A DNA stretch of 64,000 nt from Brienomyrus brachyistius (GCF_023856365.1 NC_064533.1:33900118-33964117), one strand, 5' to 3'; positions 23,732 through 37,804 are shown, counted from the first letter of the stretch. Made by a program: numbers and translations. Notes: generated by a model not told the origin, from the letters alone.

Positions 23732-24429
23732 GCTTTTCCACTGACATACAAGACAGGAAGGAGCCGTACGACAAAGAGAGACTAGTTACAGCACAACTCC
23801 AGCTTGCTTCGGTTTTCCAGTGCAGAAGGGTCAGCTTGGTAAAGGTATTGCTGAGTTTGGAAAGTGACAGTGGCGTAAAACCGAAGAGACGCTTATTTAC
23901 TGTTCATCCAGTGTACATCATGATATATTATGTGTAATTCTTCTTATTATTTTTTTTACTGTGTGTTAATTTACTGAATTGTCTGTAAGAATCACAGTGT
24001 TATGCACGTATGAAATGCTAGCGGAATTAGCATTCGCCCGCTTAAATTTGCATTACAAATCCATTCTGTTCAGTTGTTCTATAGTAACCTTTTAAGTAAG
24101 AGGTTGGAAATTTTCAAGTTCCGAGGTTTCAGGAATGCATTGTGATGTGAGAAACTCCTAATAATAAATAATATATAGAAAATATGCTTTTTCCTTCAGA
24201 TAATCCAAGCCCAGAACACAGGTGTCTCCGTGCATTTTGACCAATCCGATAGTGGTGATGCAACCAGCTCAGTTTAGTCTCACTTTCAGCCCTGCAACTG
24301 AGCAGGACCATGTCAGCACGGGTGTGGCTTGGGTATGGCTCAGGTACGACTTGCACACTTTGCATTGAAAAATCACTAGTCTGCGTTACGGTTCGGGTAC
24401 AGCTTGGTTATTGGTGGCAGTGGAAAAGC
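23732..24429. mobile_element. MITE-like element with 12-bp inverted ends
   Basis: The left end gcttttccactg (23732-23743) and the right end cagtggaaaagc (24418-24429) are perfect reverse complements. Subterminal regions are also loosely inverted (agccgtacga at the left; cgttacggttcgggtacagc at the right). The 698-bp interior has no transposase. The flanks do not show a convincing 8-bp duplication, so I do not assign a superfamily. It directly abuts a Tc1 fragment on its right. Confidence 0.5.
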
Positions 24430-24620
24430 ACCACAAGGGACCATATCTTTACTGGCTCAAATGTGATTCTGAATCCGATGGTTCGAACATTGTACTTTGA
24501 AGGTGATGCCGTGTACCAGAATGATAATGCATTAACACATAACGCAAGTCTGGTGACAGTGTTTTGATGAACGTGAAAGTGAAGTTGACTCAGCATAGCA
24601 AGCTTTGTGATGCGGTGTCC
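24430..24620 (+). pseudogene. Tc1/mariner transposase fragment
   Basis: The plus-strand reading includes TLYFEGDAVYQNDNALTHNA, which matches RLYPEGGAVYHNDNALTQTA of the more complete copy at 28936-29060. This is the region around the second catalytic Asp of a DDE/D transposase. Only about 60 codons survive, then the frame closes. Its left edge coincides with the end of the MITE-like element, which suggests either insertion of that element into an older Tc1 copy or truncation. Confidence 0.65.
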
Positions 24621-27600
24621 TTTAATATGTTTGGAAGATCTGTTTTGACTTCTGTAACAGCAGAAAGTGATGTGTAAATTTATCTGTTGTTTCTTTTTTC
24701 TTGTTCTGACACATTTTTTTTTTTTACTTCTGTAGCAGAAGTGACAATTATCATACATGCAGCAAACGTAAGCTGCAAACTATGGGCAAGTGTTAAATGC
24801 AGTCTGTCTTTGATCCACAGATTCATCATCTTCAGTAGGGATGTGCATCCCCATCACTGAGGCCACACCTCGATGCTTTGCTAATGATCCGATACATTAA
24901 AGATACATATGAAGCCAATACTACTGCAATATGATTCATCCCTGTTGTTGCTGTGCAGTTCGACACAGTGCGAATCAACATGATATGATATGAGGGAAAA
25001 GGATATAATATATGCAATTCAATATGGTACAGATAGTTTGATGTTATTTCTTTGGTTCTTCTTGACAGCACATGTTAAATGAAATAATAAAGTGCCATTT
25101 TTACTTCACATTATTGTAAATAAGGTATAAGGCCGCTACTGATAATTATATATTAATTAATTGGATTTTACCAATGCAAAGATGTCAGAGACGATGTATC
25201 CCAGGTTCATTCCAGATTTTATCTGGTGCACTTTTTCAGTCGAGGCAATCACATCGTGAACTCTTATCCCAGTGCACCAATCCTAATCAATGAATCTTAC
25301 ATTCTCTAATCTCTTGTAAAGTAGATAATCCTGACTTTCGATGAGAGTTAAGTCTCCTTGGGCTGCATGACACTTCTAAAGGAAGTTTCTAAGGAAACAA
25401 GACTATGGAACATCCAGGTTTGAGGGATCAGCTGCGTCATTTGGAATCTGTGCTGGAGAATCTTTTCTGTTTTCTAACTTTTCTCAAAAGAGCATAAGAA
25501 AAGTGTCATTCCACGAATGTTCTCAGAGCAATACTTGTACAGGCCACCCGGTGTAAAGACCTATAATGTGGCATGCTTAGACTTACAAAATGTACAAAAC
25601 ATTTTCGAATTTAAGCTACTAAATCTCAGGTACACTTTACACTAGTTTTATGACAGAAGTAAATACAAAGAGAGTAAGATTAATGTGTCTTTTCAGTGAT
25701 TTTTTGTGGTAAGTTCAAAGCCTCATAACTCCAATACTCTGTTGAGTAAAGTAAGTCAAAATAGTAAAAATTTTGTAAGAAAACACACTGTACTGTATAA
25801 ACACAGTGTAGAAAAAGTGCAATAAGTCAAAAACATTGCTGAGCTCTGGAAGGTATGTGTAATACTTGTCAAATTTCATCAAATTTAAAAAAAAATACTT
25901 TTCTGCAAATTTGTTGAATTAAAATAGAATGATCCAGGTTCCATTGGTAATGGAATTTCTAATTAGAATTTTTTTGTTCAATGAATAAAATGATGTCTTA
26001 CGCTAAAGAAAATATAGTAATAAGTACTGAAATAAAGTTAAAGATTATAAATGTAAACCAAGTGTTTTTTACACAAAGCTCATGGTTTGATAACACTTCA
26101 TTTACAAATCTTCTTTTACAGTCCTGATGACCAGACAAGTCCATCTGAACTGCATTCCACACCATCTTCTTCTGCACGTCACACACACCAAGAGAGACAT
26201 ATGATCATAGCAAAATTCTGTGCCCTCATTTTAAAAGCACAGAAATGCCTGCCTAATCACACCCCACTCATTTTCCAATCTTGCATGTGGTTCAGCTTTT
26301 CACCCACTCTTCCACTTGAGGTCTGCATGTTAGCACCCAGGCACACCTGTGTCGCATTACACCCATACCCGTCACTACAGGTCCAGCAGATAGCACTATC
26401 AGCTGGCAGCCCATTAGGCAGAACATCCCAAGAGAGATCATCTGAAATTAGAGAATTTCACTACAGTGTAATCCAGTTTTTTTGCACAGTGCATGGTTGT
26501 CCTGCTTGGCTTAAAGGGTTCCAGTGACACACTGCAGACCACCATAAATTCATCAGCTACAGCACCTCCACCAGACTGAATACAAACTTGAGTGAGAACG
26601 TTCAAGAATGAACCATCGGGCAGGCAAGCTTTAGAAAAGTCTTCAGTCCCATGGTGCAAAGATTTCACGCTCCCAGCTGCCAGGATGATTTGCACTGTCC
26701 CAGGCAGACATGCGGCTACCTTCTGGGAAGCTCTCCCAATGGGCTAACTGAACGCAGATGTAACCCCTTGGGATTACACCCACACACTCACATAGAAGGA
26801 CACACACAGACATGCCCACACATCTGGCCACTCAGACATACACAAACTCACTGACAGCAGGACATACATGGGCACTTTATGTACAATATTTACACATACA
26901 GCATGTATAGCAGAGAGACAAATATACCATCTTACCTTTTAGTGTGCTGGCAGCTTTTGCTGTACCAAAGAACACTGGATATAATCCTTATGCACATCAT
27001 CATTTTAGATTAAGATCTAATTTCATAAATAAATGTGTTAATCAGTGTCACATATTTTTCCCATTCCTCTTTACAAAATCACTTAAGTTATGCTTCAGCA
27101 ATTCAGATTTTTGCTTCCTCTATTCAACCATCTTTCCACTGGTTTTCTATTCATCACCTAGCTGTCATCAAACAATGGGAAAGTTAACAAATTTTAAGCT
27201 TCAATTCATAACCATATGTCACATTAATATAATAAATTATATACGTGCAGGTCTCTCTGTTTAATTTCATTTCCAGTCATTCACTCTTTCCAGGCTTTTA
27301 GCACCTTATTTATGCTTGATATACAATCTGTCTCTACCTCTCTCTCTTGCTACCAACACACATCCAAAAACTGCAATATAAAACACATTATTTAATAGAT
27401 TAAGGCTAATTTTAAAGACATCCCACACGTTCCTGCAGCTGCTTGAACAGAATGTCTCCATTGGCTAGCTTTGCTGCACATATGGCACGCAACATATCTT
27501 TGAGGACCTCTCTGCCTGGAGTGACAGTGTGGAAGGCAGCTCTCTGCTCCTCGCAAAAACATACGGTGAATTTTACAATGTGAGGGAGCTCTTAGCTCCC

Positions 27601-28130
27601 TGAGTGCAAAGAGACATCTGGAGGTAGTTCCCATGTTAGGTCAAATGCTGTACTAAACATTGGAATGCTCCAAGATAAGGAGGAAAGGAAAAAAAAATAA
27701 AAGAATTTTTTTATAATGAGTGCTAATATTCATTAGAAATAAATTACTTTGATTTATCACTGGACTGCAGATTTTGATCTGATCAGCAGATACACAGTTC
27801 CTTTGGTCTTCATATATGTATAAAATATGCAAATATATACAGTAATAAACAGGGTTTAAATATAGATGGAGCCCAGCTCTGACTCCTTATGTCCAAAACA
27901 TAACTCAAGTACAGATTCAAAGGGAACCGTTTAAGAATTGTTCAGTTTTGCACTAAAAATCATGAGCTTATTTGGATGGGGGGATTGTTTTGATATTTCT
28001 TCGTAGCTTGGCTAAGACGATATAAATGGTTAATGGTGTATATATAGTGATTAAAAACGAGACACGTTTTATATAAAAGTGTGTTGTATATTTTTACAAA
28101 AAACAACACAGATTGAAATCACTACTAATG
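24621..28130. other. Gene-free DNA
   Basis: About 24836-25080 (tagggatgtgcatccccatc onward) resembles another dispersed fish repeat. A 146-codon frame at 26087-26527 has no domain, no homologue I recognise and no clear exon signals, so I do not call it. A GC-richer patch at 27410-27640 is likewise unassigned. Confidence 0.5.
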
Positions 28131-29347
28131 TACAGGGGTTGGATAACAAAATTGAAACACTGGCCAATATAATGTTTGAGGTTTCATGACTATATGCGTA
28201 GTCTTTGCTGATTGCACATTCCAAATGTAAGAGCAGAGTCTGAAGGTTGAAATTAGTAGAGCAATAGCGCAGCTGTACATAAAATATTGCAATTCACACA
28301 CATAATAGGAGACGTATCAAAGTTCAAAAGAGGCCAGATTGTTGGTGCGTGTCTGACTGGCGCATCTGTGATCAGGACAGCAAGTCTTTGTGGTGTATCA
28401 AGAGACACGGTATCCAGGGTAACATCGGCATACCACCACAAAGGATGGACCCCTTCCAACAGGAGTAATTGTGGATGCAAGAGGAAGTTGTCGGAAAGGG
28501 ATGTCCTGTCCAGGCATTAACCTGGATTATATCCAAATATCATGAAACCACAGCTGCCCAACTCACCGCAGAATTAAATGCACACCTCAGCTCTTCTGTT
28601 TCCACCAAAACTGTTTTCCAGGAGCTCCACACTGTCAATTTTCATGGTTAGGCTGCTTATAGTCAAACCTTTAGCCAATGTCAAACATTAGTTGCAATGG
28701 TGCCAGCAGTGCAAATCTTGGGCTGTAGACAATGTGAAACAGGTATTGTTCTACGTCAATGTCTTTCTCACATAAGAGTGACTTACAGCGTAGAGAAGCC
28801 CCAAAGAGGTTTACCACCCAGAGTGTTGCGTACCTACAGTCCAGCAGAGGGGGGGATCCATGATGATTTGGTCTGCAGTCGTAGGCCCACTACTTGTCCT
28901 GACGCATCACTGCCAAGAACTACCAAACCATTCTGGTGAACCATGTTCACCCAAAGGTTCAAAGATTGTACCCTGAAGGTGGCGCCGTGTACCACAATGA
29001 TAATGCACTAACACAAACTGCAAATCTGGTGCCAGAGTGTTTTAATGAACATGGAAGTGAAGGTCCCCTGCCTTACAGTCACCAGCTCTCAATATTATCA
29101 AGCCACTTTGGGTTTTTTTTTGGAAGAGCGAGTCAGGAAACGTTTTCCTCCAGCATTACTTAGTGACCTGACCACTGTTCTGCAAGAGGAATGGCTCAAA
29201 ATCCCTCTGCCCACTGTGCAGGACTTGTATCTGTCATTCCCAAGGTAAACCGATGCTGTACTGGCCACAAAAGAAGACTCTACACCATACTAATAAATTA
29301 TTGTGGTCTAAAACCGGGTGTTTCATTTTCATTTTCCAACTCCTGTA
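28131..29347 (+). mobile_element. Tc1/mariner element with both terminal inverted repeats
   Basis: The left end caggggttggataacaaaat starts at 28133. The right end, read in reverse complement from 29345, starts caggagttggaaaatgaaaa. TA dinucleotides flank both ends (28131-28132 and 29346-29347), the standard Tc1/mariner target duplication. The element is 1,213 bp long. The interior carries a transposase broken in several places, so the copy could move only if a related active element supplied the enzyme. It has diverged clearly from the fragment at 24430. Confidence 0.9.
28287..29248 (+). pseudogene. Tc1/mariner transposase, broken
   Basis: Domains in order: an N-terminal helix-turn-helix region (FKRGQIVGACLTGASVIRTA, VSRDTVSRV) at 28320-28430; a second DNA-binding part in another frame (LTWIISKYHETTAAQLTAEL, then VSTKTVFQELH) at 28518-28640; and the catalytic part (VHPKVQRLYPEGGAVYHNDN) at 28940-29010. 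The last is followed in another frame by RVRKRFPPALLSDLTTVLQE and EWLKIPLPTVQDLY to about 29240. At least three frameshifts and internal losses around 28650-28930 separate these parts. The family normally encodes about 340 residues that cut and paste the element at TA sites in the nucleus. This copy cannot encode one protein. Confidence 0.85.
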
Positions 29348-32300
29348 TATGAGAGATAATATTCTAGGAGGTTTTCTTTTTTTAACTAATTGTTTATTGA
29401 TCATAAACAGTCAGCATAAAATAATGATGACGCCTTCATTTCTGTTCCATGTTTTTGTATTTTGACTTATTTTGCTGCTGCCAAAACGTTCCTTACTAGC
29501 TAGACTCAGCTAAAGATGTGTTTAAAAAGCAATATGTGAATAACTTGATATTTTTATGCATTTTCCCTGGGACATTATGAATAAATAAGCAATAATATTA
29601 CCAGCAGTGCAGGGCGGTGTGGTGGCATAGTGGGTAGCACTGTTGCCTCACGCCTGTGGCACCAGCGTTCATGTTTCCTCCCTGACTGAAGTTTGTCTGC
29701 TAAAGAGAGGAACAGGAGGCAGAGTGTAGGGGGGTGCTGGTTCAAACATGATGAGGGGCTTAATCCCAGTAACTGAGTGCAAGAAAATTAAGAAAGTTAA
29801 GTTAGTGTTTCCTTATTTTGAGTTGTTTTTGTGTATTTATTCTTTTTCATTTTCTTTAAATACATTTCATCGTTTAGGGCCATTGGGAATTGGGTGGGGG
29901 ATTTAATGGACAATAAAGCACATACATCCTATCCTGTCTTGTGAGGCCCTCAAGTTTATCCATCAGCCCATGGGCCAGAATGCAACAGTATCTTAGCTAC
30001 TCATGCTTGTTAAAAATGCAAACCAGATAGCTCATTACATAGTCCGATAATGAGTCCAAACACTAACAAACCTTGTCTAAAATCATTTTCACCAAATTTT
30101 AGGCTTACCTTCCTGGAATCATAGTAAACCGTAATTTAAAAAATAATATTAGCTAATATTGCCTTTCCCACCAAAGTTCAGGAACCTAGTTCCTGGTTCA
30201 TTGGGCTTCTGGCTACTTTAATGTGTCCCGCTTCAGATTCAGAATACTTTATTAATCCACGAGTAAGTTATGTGGTTAAAGTTAATGTGTTGCTTTCCCA
30301 CCACAGGAACTGTGACCATTAAGCTAAATATGTATGGGAGATGCAAAGACCTCATAAGTTAAACGTCACATGTAATTTCTAACAAAACTACACCACCACC
30401 TCAAAAATGGAGGATGAACAAGTAGATTTGTAAGTTATTTCTTAGTTATTCAGAAGGATCAATCACAATGAAATGGAACATAGCCTTTTATTTATATGAC
30501 CCGTGACATGTTTATAATTCATTAAATCTGACCGGCTGTGAGGTGTTGCATGCACAAAGCAGAGTTTCACAGTTAGCTAAGTGTACTTAAGCTAGATGTT
30601 ATGATTGTCGATAAGAGTTTAAGTAAGGATCATTCCTATTGGAAAGTCATGACTTTCAGCTTAAGTAAACCTAGCTAACTCAGATATCTTGCTTAGTGGA
30701 ACACCCCCAGATTTATCATTTGTTTTCCACAAAATAAAAAATTATGTGATGTTTTTCCACTAATAAGCACTGGCAAGTTTCACTGCTGGCACTGGTGATA
30801 GACAAAAGTGTATATCGTTTATCAATCAAATTGTCCGCTGCAGAAATACAGAGATGCAAGCAAAAACATATTCATTAATGCATTAACTGTAATTGAGATA
30901 TAAAAATAATTCCATCTGCTGAATTTTTGCTCCATTACTTTTATCTCTGTTCCCAATATTTCCAAGTAACTTCCAAGTTAGGGCCCGTGCTTGTGGTCAA
31001 CCAATCAGCAAGTTTACTATAAACCCTACCCAGCAGTCACAAAAACTAAAAGTACCTGCTACGAGTAGGAACTAAAACTGGCTTCTGGAAGTGCCTCTGA
31101 AGAATTTCAAGTTCCTGCAGTGGGAACGTGACAAAAGGTGCCCAAATAATAGCATATTTATTACAATGAAAGCAGCTATTCAAAAAAAACACCCACCCAT
31201 GACAAAATATGACAGTTTGTTAACATTGATATTAGCACTCATTATAAATAAAGTTTCCTGGTGTGCTATAATTCACTTAAATTAGTTATACCCCGTCATA
31301 AACATCATGCAAGAAAGTTTTGTTCCCAAATCAAAGCTTACTACGAGCAATTCAGTTACAGCTGCTGTTGGCACGAATAGCCAAGCTTCAGGACCAGCAC
31401 CTTCGGATAATGTGAGCAATTTGAACAATAATGTTTCACCTTCTCTGCCCATTTTGCACCAGCACAGTGCAGGTAGCTGAGTAATTTCCACCTTTGTTTG
31501 CAAAGGCAGTTTATTTTTGGTTTGGTAATTAACGTTTAATGTTTTTTTTTCTCCATTTCATTACAGTTCATGTTACATGTTCCGCTCTTAGGTTCTTATC
31601 AATTCATGAGTTTGAGCTCCAAATTTGCCTTTATTATGCCAGTATATCACTAGATAAGCTTTTAAGTTAAAATTTATGTTTGATCAGCAGACACTTCTAT
31701 CCAAGGCACCTTACGGAAATCACATAATCATAATCAGAGAGATGACTATGGGAGCATAATGAAGAGTTCACCAATAGTTCAAACGTGGAATATGAAAACG
31801 TCCATGTGTCCCCTATTTCTCTGGCTATGAGCTGGTACTACACTGTACTATATAGTCCATTGTGTGAAAAGCTGCCCACCCAAAATTTTTAATTGCCCCC
31901 CTAAGCTGAGCAGTTTAGATCAGGCCTGATGGATGGATGGATGCCTGGATAGGTTTTAGAAGAGTATTTATATCATTATCCCTAGACTTGATTGCAAAAT
32001 CTTAATACCAAAAATACCACCCTGTAGGAGACACAGGCAATCAGCCAAGACACCTTTAGATCAGGGAGCACAAAGGTCACAAAAAATGAAAAAATAAGAT
32101 GAAATACCTCTGGCTGCACTCCATGAAATTATTGTTATTTGCACTAGTTTTTAAATTTCACTGTTGTGAAACAAATGCTACCTAGTAGGGCTGAATAATA
32201 CCACATCGCGGCTATATGGTGCAATAATCAGTGTCTGGACGCTGGCTTTTTGTATTATATGGACATTAACTTATGCCCACAGTTTGGTAAGCAGCGGTGT

Positions 32301-33049
32301 GTTTCCCATAGAACATCATTTAACTTAGATCTAAAGTATGAATGTTTCCCCAAACATCAAATTTTGTTAGTACTACAGTAGTTTGAACCCTGCTGGTTTG
32401 AACCTGTGCAGTTTGAACTATAATGGCCCCAGAAGTCTGACTTCCACTGCGGGCAGTAATATTATCCCTAAATATGACAATTGTAATGATATTACATTAA
32501 TTTATTATTTTAGTCATATCATGACAATGATATTATTAGCAGTAGCATCATAATAATATATGCTGCTAGTAGAGGAAAAAATTTAACTATAAGCTATTAC
32601 AATGCATTTAGTGAAACAGGCTTTATTTGTAATTATGTTCATGTTAGTTTAATCATGCTGTAAAAACTTAGAAATTCCAGATCCACCAGTGAAGTACAGT
32701 GTATTAATGGCTCAGTGTCATTAACAGGCGTTCATAACACCCTGCCATTGTACATGAAGTTTCTCGTCTGCGCAGCCATGGATTTGTATCCAAGCAGTGA
32801 TGTGTTATTTTTTAATGTTTTTCATAATGCGATGAAAGCTCTGAGTGACCAAGAATAGATTCATTACTTTTAGCCATCGCTTTACCCATGTTTTATTTGC
32901 TTTCCTTGCATTTTTCCATTTATATGTGCATATAAGCACTGAACAACAAATTGTTCCAGCATCGCCATCATGCGCCTGCATAATAATCATATTGCATGTC
33001 AGCACTGTTTCGTGTCTGACACAACTTGCTTGATACACTGTATTGTTAC
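29348..33049. other. Gene-free DNA with repeat scraps
   Basis: A short piece of the common interspersed repeat lies at 29615-29660 (agggcggtgtggtggcatag). A SINE-tail-like piece lies at 31681-31760 (cagcagacacttctatccaa). Otherwise AT-rich with no supported gene. Confidence 0.5.
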
Positions 33050-34165
33050 ACATCAGGGAGGAGATAGGAGGATCAGGCAGACTTCATGGGCAGGACGTGA
33101 CAGTAACCCCCCCTTCCATGGATGATGAACAGGGAAGGGGACCAAGGGGACAGGGCCGGGGATGGCAGGACCGATAGAGTTCACAGGATAGACACCAAAG
33201 AAGACTAGAGGGGCAGAGACACAGGACAGGACAGGCCGCAAGGCACAACTGAGGACATGGAATAGGCAGAGGCAGGATCAGGGTGCAAAGGGACAGCAGG
33301 AGAAGGGAAATGTCAGGACAGACACCGGACATGACTAGGGACACAGACCAACACAGAACAGTGCCAAACAGAAAAGACCAAACACAGGACTTAACCAAGC
33401 ACCAGGGACAATAGACCAGGGACCGGTGGCACAAAGGCCAGACATTAATGGGGACCAGGGAGCAGGAAAGACAAGGACAGAGACAATGGGCAGGGAGAAA
33501 GAAGGACAGACAGACTGAACAGGGGAGAGAAGAAGGGAAGCACAGCGAACAGGAACAGAAGATCAGAACTAGGTGGTACACAGACAGAGAGCCGGGGTAG
33601 GCAGGACAAAGGAACACCATTTAGGGTAGGGGACGCAAACTGAGGCAAAGCAAAGGCTCAAAAGAGCACTGGGACAGGATGTTAGGTGGAATCGGAGGTT
33701 GAGAGTCACGTCCAGGGAGCCCTCGGGGCCGAGGACAGCCAGACGAAAGCCGAGAGGTGGTAGATGCTGGTGAAGTTGGCATTGACGGGACAGCAGGGAC
33801 AGAGGAGGAGTGTGCTGTGGTCCTGTCCCTTTGGCCCTCACAGGAGATTAACCCAGATAGACAGCATCGGGTGGACTTTGTGTCCCCGCCTCTACGGAGA
33901 TGGAGATTCGGCCAACCCATCCCCCGTGCTTCTGCCGACACAGGAGGGTGCCCTGGGACCCGGAGCCAAGTCGAGGAAGGGGCCCCTGGAGTGGGACTCA
34001 GGGTTAAAGCCAGAGGGTCCCACTCCAAGTCCTCTGGTGGGACATCTTCTGGGTCCATCGCAGCTGGCCCAGAAGCGGCCAGGGAGTCGGGAGCCAGCCA
34101 GCAACTGGGGAGTTAGGAGCAGACAACCTCCAATGTGCCCGACAGAGGAAGCACCCACCTGATGC
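33050..34165 (-). mobile_element. Gypsy-type LTR element 3' fragment
   Basis: Read on the minus strand, a long GC-rich, pyrimidine-rich internal tail (34165 down to about 33120) reaches a purine tract (ggaaggggggg, about 33106-33117). An LTR start, tgtcacgtcctgccc, follows at 33102 and is truncated near 33050. LTR start and tail style match the plus-strand copy at 18130-18738. Several open frames cross the tail on both strands, rich in Pro/Ser/Cys/Leu; none has a domain and they reflect base composition. No gag or pol remains. Confidence 0.55.
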
Positions 34166-37100
34166 TTGGAGAAATAGAGTTACTTTTGTAATTAATGTTT
34201 TAAAGCAGAGAATGCATATTTATATGGTGAGCACATTATAGATTCTTTGGTGTATACAATCATAACCATTCATTCATTATACAAGCAAAAATCATTAAAA
34301 TCTCAAAATAACACCGAAATATTGGTTATGAAGGAGGTGAGAAGACACCACCCCAATTTTGTTCCTCAATTGACATAAATGGACTGGAAACTTCCAAAAA
34401 TCCAAGTAAACTATTTTTTTTATTAATTTATTGTATTATCTTTTCATTGAGCTACATTCCTACATTGATTTGTAAACCTTGCCAGCATGGAAACCAATTA
34501 GCTGTATAGTATACTATGGCAAAGATTACTGATGTCATAGTAGTCAAAGTTTGAAAGACCCTCTTATTTTATGTTATAATAATAAAAAATGGGTGGGGAC
34601 ACGTTTGCTTACTGTCTGGCTCCACCCTGCAGAATGTTTTAATGCATTCCATTAGTGTAAAAGACGAGGCGTTCAGTTCCACAAATCCTGCGATGACACC
34701 CATTGAGGTCATCCATGCATTGACATCCAGCTCTCAAAGCAGCTGTTTGCACTGCCTCATTTTGCCCACAAACATCTGCAGCTCATCTTGCCCGTTTGAA
34801 GGAAATATATGATTTCATTCATCCGTTCTCCCTTTTCTGCACATCGACAGCTTCTGCTGCTTGTTTTGTTCAAGGCCCATCTGCTTTGTATAAGACTGGA
34901 ACTATTTTTGAATATAAAGGCTGTAAAGGAATTCAGTGCTAATAATATTTTGGTCTTTGTACACTATGAAAAACAACAAGCACTTTTCATGATAAAATGA
35001 ATTACTAAATTAATAAATTATTTCTCTAAATGAAATATGTCAGATATGTTTTTAAGACACTAACTAAAACCTTCTTGCAGCTATTTATGGAAAAATACCT
35101 CTGGGATCAAAACTTTCATGTGAATTCATTATTACTGTCCTCATACAGTCAATGTTTTTTTTTGTAATGCTAAACAATTTATTGTCTTGATATTTTGTAC
35201 CAAGTTTTACCATTAATTAATGAAACAATATCTTGGGTTTTTGAAGCTTGTTTTGAAAACTAATGACATGCTTTCTGAGTTGTATACTGAACACACAACT
35301 TCATGGTTATATGTAGAATATTGCAAATAGCTTGCAATTTTGGTATGCTAAAATTAAATTTCATGTTTGGCTCCAATGGCACATGGCATTCAAGCTTGGT
35401 TCAGGTGGCTTTTAGCTGCCACGCCTGTTTAGGAGTGACAGGCAATTGGCACATTTCTGAATAGTAGCTTGTAGAAGTGTAGCACATTTGCCACAGCATT
35501 TAGACAATATTTCTAGAATCCACTATACACTGTAGGACTCACCCCCGTGACACTTACAGACTTTGAGGCGAGGCCCATTTCTTCAGAGCATGTCTACACA
35601 GATCAGATAACATTCCACAGACCACACAGCTTGCAGTCCCAGTTAAAGCAGTTATCCACGGTCTTGCATGATACGCTATTCAAGTAATGCCTTTCAGGGG
35701 TAACTTGGGCCATTTCATATTGGATGAAGCCTGACCATGTGGTTACAACACTGAACGTTTTAAATGATAAGTTCCTTAAACAGAATGCTGAGCCTCCCTC
35801 ATTGAATGCTAATCATATTCAATGAAGAAGCCCAGAATTAAATTTTCACAGTTGGAAACTAATTACTGAACTTTCAATTTTTTATATAAACATTTATACA
35901 ATGGTCTTTAACATATATAGAAGAATCACTTTCTTATTTGTGAAACATGACTACCATAAACAAAACAAGGTATGGTGTTTTCAAGATGCCAAATTAAATG
36001 TGATGCACGCCAAAACTCAATTTTTACTACATGTCTTCCAGAGTAATACTCTGCTATATTACAGAATGAATGACAACATCCTTGTGTTTCAAATAAAGGC
36101 AGATGTAAGTAACAATTATAAATACTTGTACGTAAAATTTCACTTAATGCTAACAGGAACATACACATATTTTCTAACATGAGAGTTGACGTGTTTCATG
36201 GGGAAATGCAGCGCCGGTACTCCCCGGTATGCAATACCGGTACCTCTTCAGAGTACTGGCACCTCTCAATATCCGCTGCCACTGAATAACAAGTACCTGT
36301 TTTCCCCTATTTCAAGCACTGAGGAAGTCAGGATGTTTGTCATGGCCACACAAGAAGTAAACATTAGGATATTGGCTAGACCAGTTTCAAGAGTTTCTTA
36401 AAATAAAATTTCCCTGTACTTACTTCACTAAACGTGAACTAAGCCTTTAATTAAACTTTGCCACACTTCTAAGCCATATTTTTTCCATTGGTGAAAGGCT
36501 TTGTGGAGTACTGTTCATTTGTCTAGAATTATATATTTCCTGTATATATTAATGTTATTTTGAGGTTCTTTAACTTCTCTTGGAGGAAGAATGATGCAAA
36601 GAATGACATTAAATCAGAGAGCAATGAGCTGAATCATTGTTATAACATTTTCTATGGACGGTTGCAGTTCTGCGTGATGATGGGAAACATACACGTGTAT
36701 GTGCAAGGAGACACAACACGAACACACACACACACACAGACACACAGAGACACACAATATGAACGCCTGCACACAAACATGTAGCCATACAGTGACGAGT
36801 ATAAAAACATCACACACTAAATGCACAGCATTTGTTTACAATGCAATCTCACCAACAACAGAACTTCTTTAACATAGCTATCTATAAAAAGTAAATCTAT
36901 GCAATTTAAGAGAAATATAGACTTGTATATTGTGTGTGTTGTAACAAAAGAGTAAAAAATGGTGATAAGTAGCTTTTATAAATCTTTCATACTTATGAAC
37001 AAGTTATCACTGAAACTTTTGTGTAATCTAACAAAAATAATAATAATTGTCTATTTATCTTTTATATATATATATATATACATTTTTAATATTTTATATT

Positions 37101-37804
37101 TAAAATTTGGCATTATTGGACGTTTGGTTATGAATTAATTTATCTAATCTTGCTACATAATTTCATTATAATATACGATAATATAGTTTGAAGGAAAAAA
37201 TACTGGGAATGGCAATTTGTTTTAAATGCATTAATTTTAAATTAATAATAAAAAAGAATGTGTAAGAGAAAATGTTTCTGCAGTTATGCTGTAACTCATT
37301 ACAGCAGTAAACAAAACAACAAATATCCTAACCACTATTCAAATGAGGGCAACTGACCTCTTGAATTTACTTGTCCATGTGAACGAAGAAAAATATGAAA
37401 CTATTGGTATCTTTGGAGTTTAACACAACTTGTCTGAACTAAAAATACTACGAATATGTTTGTCCTAGTTGCTATTTTCATGAATACTTATCATCATCCT
37501 CGTCATTATTCTTAAATCATATCATTAAATAAACATAGAAAATACATAACATTACATTCTGTATTGAGTCTAAAAATATTTACCAAGTAATTACTAAGTC
37601 CATCACAAAAGTAAATTTCTAAGTAAATTCTGCAAAAGTAGTTAATTTCACCCTCATCTTCAAAAACCAAAGACAAAAAGCCTTTTAATTCAAGTAAGAG
37701 CTGCAGAGCTGTATTATAATGTCCTGTACTTAGTGAGGTCCAGTCACAGGACAGTGATCTAAAAAGAATAGCAAAGTGATTGTTTGGCCACCTGCCATGT
37801 ATTG
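34166..37804. other. Gene-free DNA
   Basis: About 36190-36330 holds a repeat-like stretch with several ggtac/ggtacc units (ccggtactccccggtatgc), probably part of a dispersed repeat. A (CA)-rich run lies at 36721-36755 and a (TA) run near 37063-37080. No gene is supported. Confidence 0.5.

Noticed and set aside
26087..26527. 146-codon plus-strand frame
   Set aside because: No recognisable domain, atypical composition, no clear splice or promoter signals; consistent with a chance frame.
33084..34162. Several long frames on both strands
   Set aside because: They lie in the GC-rich pyrimidine/purine-biased tail of a gypsy fragment. Composition alone explains the lack of stops, and no domains are present.
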